Below, one piece after another: positions 40,261-45,213 of a DNA stretch of 45,213 nucleotides. Source of the stretch: a virus; the IMG/VR virus record IMGVR_UViG_3300005253_000465, positions 1-45,213 of that record; one strand, 5' to 3'. Every line of letters starts with the position of its first letter. The first letter of the stretch is position 1. The translations under genes were made by a program, and so were the position numbers. A model generated the notes under the pieces. That model worked only from the letters and a program-made list of their open reading frames with translations. It searched no databases and was not told the origin of the DNA.

Positions 40261-40584
40261 ATGCAAACAAAAACAGAAGACGCGGAATCATTCTTTTCAG
40301 ATCTATACCACGGAGCCCATCATATACCGGGAAAAATAAAGGCATTCGGGGAAGGATGGTCTGTGAACCATTGTGGGGACTTATCCACCTTTGATTTTGA
40401 TGATTTAACCCGCTTGGTGTTTATGGCGCATGATCGCTGCATGAGGGCAAGTATTATGCAAAGCGGCCCGGGCATGGTCAAGATTGTTGTTTGCAAAAGA
40501 GAGGGTCGAAAGGGCTCTTTTTGTTCCAGACATCCGACCATTGAGGAGGCTCTTAATATGTATCAAGAGTATCCCCATGGCTAA
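40261..40584 (+). CDS. Hypothetical protein
   Basis: 107 residues, GGAGG start. Alternating strands and helices (WSVNHCGDLSTFDFDDLTRL, MVKIVVCKREGRKGSF). Some similarity in pattern to small phage single-domain proteins such as DUF-type; not recognised. Confidence 0.5.
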   Translation: MQTKTEDAESFFSDLYHGAHHIPGKIKAFGEGWSVNHCGDLSTFDFDDLTRLVFMAHDRCMRASIMQSGPGMVKIVVCKREGRKGSFCSRHPTIEEALNMYQEYPHG

Positions 40585-40610
40585 GGCAACAGGGGGCTTT
40601 GAGAGAAACA

Positions 40611-41000
40611 ATGACAAAAAAAGCAAAATATAGAAAACCAATAAACCTTAAGGGTATGTCACTCGACCCCAAAAGAAAACCGGTCCCAAAGCCGCCACCG
40701 ATTGATTGGGAATCAATTCCGATATCAGGATGTTCGGCCATGGTCGGTTGGTGGCCGCTTCGGAGGGTGTGTGGACATCTCTTTTTTCATCCGTTGTGCA
40801 ACATTAAGGTTATTCCGGGATCTCAGCCGGTTATGTTCGGGTTGATAGCCTCCCCGTTTGTGGTTTGCGCGAAATGCGGGGTGAATACCAGGGAGCCTGA
40901 AGCACCGAAGGTTGATATAAAATTGTCTCAGTTTTGGGAGTGGTTTCGTTACTCTCTTTTCCGGGGGCAATTCAAAAAAAAGGAAGGTGGTTCATCATGA
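40611..41000 (+). CDS. Hypothetical protein with CxxC
   Basis: 129 residues from ATG 40611; TTG 40599 is upstream in frame. Basic Pro-rich start (KPVPKPPPIDWESIP), mid-region with tryptophans (MVGWWPLRRVCGHLFFHP), one CAKCG knuckle and a Trp/Phe-rich tail. ATGA-coupled to the deoxyribosyltransferase-like gene. Not recognised. Confidence 0.45.
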   Translation: MTKKAKYRKPINLKGMSLDPKRKPVPKPPPIDWESIPISGCSAMVGWWPLRRVCGHLFFHPLCNIKVIPGSQPVMFGLIASPFVVCAKCGVNTREPEAPKVDIKLSQFWEWFRYSLFRGQFKKKEGGSS

Positions 41001-41467
41001 CTAAAATATATGTCGCATCTTCTTGGAGAAATCAAGACCAACCCCATATTATCGATTTATTACGTGAGCATGGACACAAAGTTTATGATTTTCGAAATCC
41101 CATGACGATAGTCAACTTGGTGGGATTTAAGCAAGTCGCATACCCTGAATTGGCAGGCAAAGGGTTTCACTGGTCAGAAATAGACCCTGATTGGCAAAAT
41201 TGGGATAAACATCATTATAGGAAGGAGCTTGACCATCCAATAGCTGTTAATGGATTCAATTTAGACCTCGATGCTATGAAATGGGCCGATGTGTTTATTG
41301 GGGTTCAGCCATTTGGCCGAAGCGCTTCAATCGAGATGGGATGGGCTGCCGGGCAAAACAAGAAAACCATCCTGCTTTTAGCAAACGGTGAGCCTGAATT
41401 GATGGTGAAGATTTTTGACCATATTTGCTGCAACCCTTATGAAGTTTTGGAGGCCTTGAAGAGCTGA
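40997..41467 (+). CDS. Nucleoside 2-deoxyribosyltransferase-like protein
   Basis: 156 residues from ATG 40997. Rossmann-like start IYVASSWRNQDQPHIIDLLR, then GHKVYDFRNP and WADVFIGVQPFGRSASIEMG with the family Glu (SIEMGWAAG). Pattern of the nucleoside 2-deoxyribosyltransferase/DUF4406 superfamily. Some members transfer or hydrolyse nucleotide sugars, others are defence-related TIR-like NADases' relatives. Here it could alter nucleotide pools or counter host defence; substrate unknown. Confidence 0.75.
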   Translation: MTKIYVASSWRNQDQPHIIDLLREHGHKVYDFRNPMTIVNLVGFKQVAYPELAGKGFHWSEIDPDWQNWDKHHYRKELDHPIAVNGFNLDLDAMKWADVFIGVQPFGRSASIEMGWAAGQNKKTILLLANGEPELMVKIFDHICCNPYEVLEALKS

Positions 41468-41471
41468 ACTC

Positions 41472-42314
41472 ATGGCGCGTCCAGAAAGACATGATGTTGA
41501 TTATTTCCCATTCTACATAAAAGACGGCCGGACCCTGTTTATCCTTGAAGCAAAATATGGATGTAAAGGAACGGGATTTTTCACCAATGTAATGCGGTTT
41601 TTATGCTCTACGCCCGATCATCATTTTTCCATTCAAGAGGATACCGACCGTCTTTATTTCTTTTCAAAGACAAAATGCGATGAGACTTCCGGTGCTGACA
41701 TGTTGGATATAATGTCAAAGACCCGGAAGATACACACTCACCTGTGGGTTTCTTCCGCCGTAATTGTTTCAGAGGCCCTTTTAGAGTCCCTTAAAGATGC
41801 CTATCGCAAAAGAAAAAACCTCATCATCACCATAGAGGAAATTGCTAAAAAGTATGTTTCTACCGGAGTTGAGGCGGTTTCCGGCGGAGGAAACGGGATA
41901 AACGCCGGCAATAAACCACAAAGGAAACTAAAGGAAACTAAAGGAAAGAAAACAAAAGAAAAACCATCCCCCTACCTCGGCGACCTAAGCTCTAAAATAA
42001 CTGAGCTCGCTAAGCAGCTCGCTCGCCTTTCTTTAGCTTATCCAAAAAACGGTCATAAGAATTTTAACATCAACGGGCTCGTCCAAGAGCTCGTCAATAA
42101 AAAAATCCACCCACAAGCGATCCATGTCGCGTTGAGCTCACTCGCTAAGCGATGGACGTTCACAGGTAAAAACGAGGTTAAAAACCCAAGAGGTTACGTT
42201 TGGACGATCATCAATACCACCAGTGGCAACTATTACGAGCGTGAGCACATCGTTAAATCTCAACAGTTTAAAAATCTTGAGATGCCCGGGGAGCTGCTCC
42301 GGGGAGAGGAGTGA
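41472..42314 (+). CDS. DUF4373 replication-initiation-like protein
   Basis: 280 residues. N-terminal DUF4373/Lin1244-type domain (MARPERHDVDYFPFYIKDGR, ILEAKYGCKGTGFFTNVMRF), a basic linker (about 155-170, KETKGKKTKEK) and a C-terminal helical domain (DnaD-like: NINGLVQELVNKKIHPQAI). These proteins are proposed origin-binding or helicase-loading factors in phages. Weak ribosome site; the gene contains candidate origin repeats (see next entry), as in lambda gene O. Confidence 0.75.
   Translation: MARPERHDVDYFPFYIKDGRTLFILEAKYGCKGTGFFTNVMRFLCSTPDHHFSIQEDTDRLYFFSKTKCDETSGADMLDIMSKTRKIHTHLWVSSAVIVSEALLESLKDAYRKRKNLIITIEEIAKKYVSTGVEAVSGGGNGINAGNKPQRKLKETKGKKTKEKPSPYLGDLSSKITELAKQLARLSLAYPKNGHKNFNINGLVQELVNKKIHPQAIHVALSSLAKRWTFTGKNEVKNPRGYVWTIINTTSGNYYEREHIVKSQQFKNLEMPGELLRGEE
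41921..42150 (+). repeat. Candidate replication origin repeats inside the DUF4373 gene
   Basis: Two AAGGAAACTA and one AAGGAAAGAA lie in tandem at 41921-41950. CTCGCTAAGC occurs identically at 42006-42015 and 42141-42150, with further GAGCTCG/GGGCTCG variants between. Origin by analogy with lambda iterons in O only; the repeats may be coding coincidence. Confidence 0.3.
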
Positions 42315-42317
42315 AAG

Positions 42318-42524
42318 ATGGAATTAATAATCGTAAATAGCCGGGAATATCGGGATAGATTCGCAGCTAGGTTGGTGGAAAAAGGGTACGAAAAGACCGA
42401 GGCATGGAATGCGATGATAGCATGGGAAGAGGCCACCTCTTCATTAGCTAATACCGAAGCTGGTCCCGAATATGAAGCTGATGAGTGCTTTATTTATTGG
42501 AAAGAGCATGAGCCTACTTTTTGA
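42318..42524 (+). CDS. Small acidic hypothetical protein
   Basis: 68 residues, acidic and helical with Trp (VEKGYEKTEAWNAMIAWEEA). GGAGAGGAG upstream. Not recognised. Confidence 0.5.
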   Translation: MELIIVNSREYRDRFAARLVEKGYEKTEAWNAMIAWEEATSSLANTEAGPEYEADECFIYWKEHEPTF

Positions 42525-42539
42525 GTTGGGAATTGATTC

Positions 42540-42719
42540 GTGATTAAAAAATATCTTCAACTTCCAAACTCGGGGTTTTTCGGGGGGTATTCTGTTCGCC
42601 CTGCAGGAAAAACGATTGAGTCCGGCCCAAACGACGCCCTTGTGAAGCATCGGAAAAAACGCAAATGTAGAAATGAAATAGCAGGTAAATCACGGGCTGC
42701 GAATAGACGCAGACATTAA
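42540..42719 (+). CDS. Small basic protein, GTG start
   Basis: 59 residues from GTG 42540. Ends in a highly basic stretch (KHRKKRKCRNEIAGKSRAAN). TTGGGA is the only ribosome site. It fills an otherwise empty 209-nt gap and keeps the plus-strand direction, which supports it modestly. Possible nucleic-acid binder. Confidence 0.4.
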   Translation: MIKKYLQLPNSGFFGGYSVRPAGKTIESGPNDALVKHRKKRKCRNEIAGKSRAANRRRH

Positions 42720-42733
42720 AAAAGGAGGATGAA

Positions 42734-43099
42734 ATGGAAAAGAGATATTCAAACGAGTATGTAAAACATCTTTTCTCAGACGATGAGAAAAAAGAAATCG
42801 CGATAGACCTGGCTCAAAAGGTCGCCGAACTAAAACAACAGGAAGACGACAAGAAAGCAACCCTGGCGGCTTGGTCGGAGTTGAAAAGCAAGATCGACAG
42901 TCTCACAGCGATGCTGAATGTTGCAGCCGTCAAGCTGAATAATGGGTATGAAATGACCACCGTAAAATGCGAATTCGTTCCTGACTGGAAAGCAAAAACT
43001 TGGATTATAAATCGTGTCGATAATGGCGAGTTTGTTAAAGAGCGTAAAATGACGCCGGACGAGCTGCAGATGAGGCTTAAAATGGAGTCTTCAGAATGA
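42734..43099 (+). CDS. Coiled-coil hypothetical protein
   Basis: 121 residues; AAAGGAGG start. The first 70 are a charged helix (EIAIDLAQKVAELKQQEDDK), then a small beta part (YEMTTVKCEFVPDWKAKTW). Resembles small phage proteins encoded next to VRR-NUC genes. ATGA-coupled to that gene. Confidence 0.5.
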   Translation: MEKRYSNEYVKHLFSDDEKKEIAIDLAQKVAELKQQEDDKKATLAAWSELKSKIDSLTAMLNVAAVKLNNGYEMTTVKCEFVPDWKAKTWIINRVDNGEFVKERKMTPDELQMRLKMESSE

Positions 43100-43437
43100 A
43101 ACAGACCGAGGCTGAAATAACCAAGGCGATCCGGAATGTGCTTCGTAATTTGGGCGTTTTCCATTGGAAAAACTTCTCGGGACCCATGCAACACCCGAAA
43201 GGCATATCAGACATCCTGGGGATTTGGAAAGGCCGGTTTTTAGCGATCGAGGTTAAAACAGAGACTGGCCGGGTGTCTGATGATCAAAAGGAGTTTCTTC
43301 GTCACATTAATCAGCCTGGAATGGCGGGAAAGTGCCCTCATTGTGGCGTACCGGTCAAAGCTACTGGTTTAGGATTTGTTGCCCGATCGATTGACGTTGT
43401 GATTGATCAGCTCGGGGTGAAAGATAGATTTTTTTAA
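43096..43437 (+). CDS. VRR-NUC domain nuclease
   Basis: 113 residues. PD-(D/E)xK core of the VRR-NUC family: GISDILGIWKGRFLAIEVKT (Asp and ExK), DDQKEFLRHI, and the end VARSIDVVIDQL. An insert GMAGKCPHCGVPVKATG with a CPHC knuckle interrupts the usual Gly-Gly turn before the last strand. VRR-NUC phage enzymes resolve branched DNA (Holliday/flap structures) and fit with the Rad52-type protein. Confidence 0.85.
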   Translation: MKQTEAEITKAIRNVLRNLGVFHWKNFSGPMQHPKGISDILGIWKGRFLAIEVKTETGRVSDDQKEFLRHINQPGMAGKCPHCGVPVKATGLGFVARSIDVVIDQLGVKDRFF

Positions 43438-43454
43438 ATATGGAGGGTTTGAAA

Positions 43455-44207
43455 ATGGAGAAGCTAATGTATTGCGAAGCAAATAAATGCAAATTAACGC
43501 AGGCTGCCTGTATCGCTCGCAAGGCGCTTGTTAAAAAACAGGTCGAGGATGAATCACAGCCCAAGCCACGGGGCAGACCGAGGAAGAAAAACACGTTTAT
43601 GGACCTCGAAAATTGCCTGAAATGTACGGGCGGGTTGAGAGAGCTACGACCCGGACAAGAGCCCGGAATAACCGACGAGGGGCTTGGGGCGAAAACGTGT
43701 AAAAAATGTGAAGAGGAGAAGAGCAGCCATTATTTTGACCGCGGTAAAAGTATCTGTGTGCTCTGCATTATAAGAAAGAAGGAGGAGGCGAAAGAGAACA
43801 TAGAAAAAGAGGAAAAAAAGCGGAAGAAGAAGGATCTTGAAGATTTTATAGAAGCGGAAACAACTTCGGACCAAATAAAGGCAGACGTAAAAAAGGTGGA
43901 CGATATCATCAGCTATTATGATGAAAACGGCGCCCTCATCGCAACGTCGGTTGCTGCGATCGAGCTTGAAGACAAACAAATACAGTCTGATGGAATATTA
44001 CAAATAGACCTTTCCCTCGTTGCCGGCCTGAAAGACGCCTTAAAGAAAGCGGCCGATGAAGACGTCCGAACGGTCGAGCAGCAAGCGCTGTTCATGCTGA
44101 AAGTTGGGCTGCATGAGGATGTAGATTTGGCCGTATCAAGACGATTTAAAGAAATAGATTATTCAAAATACCCATCTAATTGGCGGACCGACCCGAATGT
44201 TAAATAA
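43455..44207 (+). CDS. Zinc-finger protein with embedded prepilin segment
   Basis: 250 residues from ATG 43455 behind TGGAGGG. N-terminal Cys sites (CEANKCKLTQAAC, CLKCTGG) around a basic RGRPRKK, a second zinc site (CKKCEEEK, CVLCII), a charged coil (about 115-140), then about 150-175 a segment reading SYYDENGALIATSV and AAIELED, and a helical C-terminus (about 185-250). The segment at 43911-43973 is 92% identical in DNA, in the same frame, to part of the PilW-like gene. Nothing else in this protein resembles a pilin. Function unknown. Confidence 0.6.
   Translation: MEKLMYCEANKCKLTQAACIARKALVKKQVEDESQPKPRGRPRKKNTFMDLENCLKCTGGLRELRPGQEPGITDEGLGAKTCKKCEEEKSSHYFDRGKSICVLCIIRKKEEAKENIEKEEKKRKKKDLEDFIEAETTSDQIKADVKKVDDIISYYDENGALIATSVAAIELEDKQIQSDGILQIDLSLVAGLKDALKKAADEDVRTVEQQALFMLKVGLHEDVDLAVSRRFKEIDYSKYPSNWRTDPNVK
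43911..43973 (+). repeat. Prepilin-derived 63-nt segment, captured copy
   Basis: 58 of 63 nt identical to the complement of 34013-34075, in the same reading frame. The five differences are transitions, four changing an amino acid or kept silent, and no frameshift occurs. Homology stops at GAC on the 3' side (CAAATA here, ATCAGA in the pilin gene). Confidence 0.95.
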
Positions 44208-44220
44208 GCAAAAAGGAAAC

Positions 44221-44883
44221 ATGTACGGTTTCGTGGATGCCACCTGGAATGTGGTCAAGGGGAAGTGCCCCCACGGTTGCACGTATTGTTACATGAAGCG
44301 GTTCGGCGAACAAGCGGAGCTGCACTTTGACGAATCGGAGATGAAAACGGATCTCTATAAGTATGGGGAAAACCAATTCATCTTTGTCGGAAGTTCCTGC
44401 GATATGTGGGCGGAAGATGTCTTATTCAGGTATAGAAGCCGAACGATTAACCATTGTAATAAATATCCTAAAAACAAGTATTTGGTTCAAACCAAAAACC
44501 CGCAGGGCGTCCTGGTTATGCTGCTGTTCCATGATTTTGTTTTCCCAAAAAACACCACCATCGCCACCACCATCGAAACCAACCGGGCCTATCCACAGAT
44601 GGGCAAGGCGCCGCCGATCGAAGAAAGGATCCGCGCGCTCCGTCAAATAAAAGAGCTTGGCTTTAAAACCATGATCACGATCGAGCCGGTCATGGATTTT
44701 GATATTATGCCCCTAATAGCCTGTATATTTTATGCAGGGCCGGACCAGGTCAACATTGGCGCCGACAGCCAAGGCCATAAATTACCAGAACCAAGCGCAG
44801 AGAAAATTAAAACGCTGATCGAGAGGCTTTCTAGGTTTACCGAAGTCAAACGAAAGCCGAATTTGAAGAGGCTGTCTATTTAG
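44221..44883 (+). CDS. DUF5131 (phage Gp37/Gp68-like) radical-SAM protein
   Basis: 220 residues from ATG 44221 behind AAAGGAA (an in-frame ATG at 44197 overlaps the previous gene). A CxxxCxxC iron-sulfur motif (CPHGCTYC, residues 16-23) follows DATWNVVKGK. Then come IFVGSSCDMWAED, YLVQTKNPQGV, ATTIETNRAYP, MITIEPVMDFDI and QVNIGADSQGHK, the order seen in DUF5131/SPL-like radical-SAM proteins. Expected to bind a [4Fe-4S] cluster and S-adenosylmethionine; substrate unknown, possibly nucleic acid or nucleotide modification. Confidence 0.85.
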   Translation: MYGFVDATWNVVKGKCPHGCTYCYMKRFGEQAELHFDESEMKTDLYKYGENQFIFVGSSCDMWAEDVLFRYRSRTINHCNKYPKNKYLVQTKNPQGVLVMLLFHDFVFPKNTTIATTIETNRAYPQMGKAPPIEERIRALRQIKELGFKTMITIEPVMDFDIMPLIACIFYAGPDQVNIGADSQGHKLPEPSAEKIKTLIERLSRFTEVKRKPNLKRLSI

Positions 44884-44924
44884 AGCCGAAAACAAAAAGG
44901 CCCATCCAGATCCAAGGAGCGAGA

Positions 44925-45131
44925 ATGAAAGCAATTAGCAGGAGGTCTTTTTGCAGGAAAGTGGCTGGAGCGCTTGGGCTTGCCCTTGTGTTTCCAGTTG
45001 AGGCAACGACCCATGAAACACCCCAGAAAGTTACAGTCACGATTGGCGCAAGCGAATCAGCGACAAAAATATATTGGCGTATGTGGCGAGCGCTTGACGA
45101 TGTAGAAGCTAAGCCAAGCCACTGGTGCTAA
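44925..45131 (+). CDS. Small Tat-signal protein
   Basis: 68 residues. Twin-arginine signal motif SRRSFCRK (residues 5-12) then a hydrophobic AGALGLALVFP and cleavage region (VEATTHE), leaving about 40 residues (KVTVTIGASESATKIYWRMW). Tat export is for folded proteins, odd for such a short peptide; it could be a remnant of a longer Tat protein. AAGGAGCG start. Confidence 0.5.
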   Translation: MKAISRRSFCRKVAGALGLALVFPVEATTHETPQKVTVTIGASESATKIYWRMWRALDDVEAKPSHWC

Positions 45132-45213
45132 GCTCTGGAGCGAAGCTACAAAGGCTAAGCAGCGTTGGTGATGAGGTGGTGATGAACATACTATATGTAA
45201 TGATATCAAGAGC
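45132..45213 (+). other. Window end, possible frame across a circular junction
   Basis: No full gene. A frame starting ATG 45183 (MNILYVMISR) is still open at the end; joined to base 1 it would stop at TAA 53-55, two nt before the next gene's ATG. This is compatible with a circular contig but is weak evidence. Confidence 0.3.

Noticed and set aside
43096-43437. Zinc knuckle in the VRR-NUC gene as a separate domain fusion
   Set aside because: Only one CxxC pair is present, so it is treated as a loop insertion rather than a full zinc-binding domain.
1-45213. CRISPR array, rRNA or complete tRNA
   Set aside because: No regularly spaced repeat-spacer pattern and no complete tRNA or rRNA; only the tRNA-Pro 3' part at 32493-32545, interpreted as attP.

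Overview
The window reads as a nearly complete, probably complete, genome of a temperate lambda-like siphophage of about 45 kb. It carries, in order, a packaging module, head genes, tail genes with a lambda-type frameshifted tail chaperone and a tape measure protein, a cell-envelope/lysis block, an integration and immunity block on the minus strand, and a plus-strand early region with recombination and replication genes. No host housekeeping genes are seen. An attP-like core (the 3' 53 nt of a tRNA-Pro(CGG) gene) sits beside the integrase with phage genes on both sides. That fits a circular or virion-form genome rather than an integrated prophage, and a short reading frame stays open if the two ends are joined. 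The PilW-type prepilin, the mixed codon use and the decayed octamer-like intergenic text suggest a Gram-negative host, possibly a deltaproteobacterium of the sulfate-reducing kind; this is inference.

Layout. 0-7.6 kb: small zinc-finger and membrane proteins, terminase small subunit, ASCH-domain protein, MmcB-like nuclease, terminase large subunit (GpA type), then a chain of small orphan genes that includes a free-standing tape-measure-like domain. 7.6-14.4 kb: three CATCCGT iterons at 21-nt period, then gpW-like connector, portal, a fused prohead protease/Mu-gpT-like capsid protein, two tandem decoration-like proteins, and head-tail joining and tail completion proteins. 14.5-24.2 kb: terminator, tail tube, G/GT tail chaperone with a -1 slippery site, a free-standing HNH homing endonuclease, tape measure, and tail tip proteins that share a GIGIEA-type motif.

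24.2-31.3 kb: a run of proteins with Sec signal peptides, lipoboxes or membrane anchors. It includes a large fibre-like protein, a candidate spanin pair, a phospholipase A2-like protein, a polysaccharide lyase, a ClpP-fold lipoprotein and an M15 peptidase (probable endolysin). A strong terminator follows. 31.5-32.5 kb: a sigma70-type promoter and three small genes, then attP.

32.6-35.1 kb (minus strand): integrase, zinc-ribbon membrane protein, PilW-like prepilin and XRE repressor, apparently one lysogenic operon read from a promoter that overlaps the rightward early promoter. 35.2-45.1 kb (plus strand): Cro-like and CII-like regulators, small membrane paralogs, Dam methylase, HNH protein, Rad52-type annealing protein, deoxyribosyltransferase-like protein, DUF4373 replication protein, VRR-NUC nuclease, a zinc-finger protein carrying a 63-nt piece of the prepilin gene, a radical-SAM DUF5131 protein and a small Tat-signal protein.

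The most striking observation is that the lysogeny operon encodes a type IV prepilin, and an in-frame 63-nt segment of that same gene (58/63 identical) is embedded in an unrelated early zinc-finger gene about 10 kb away.
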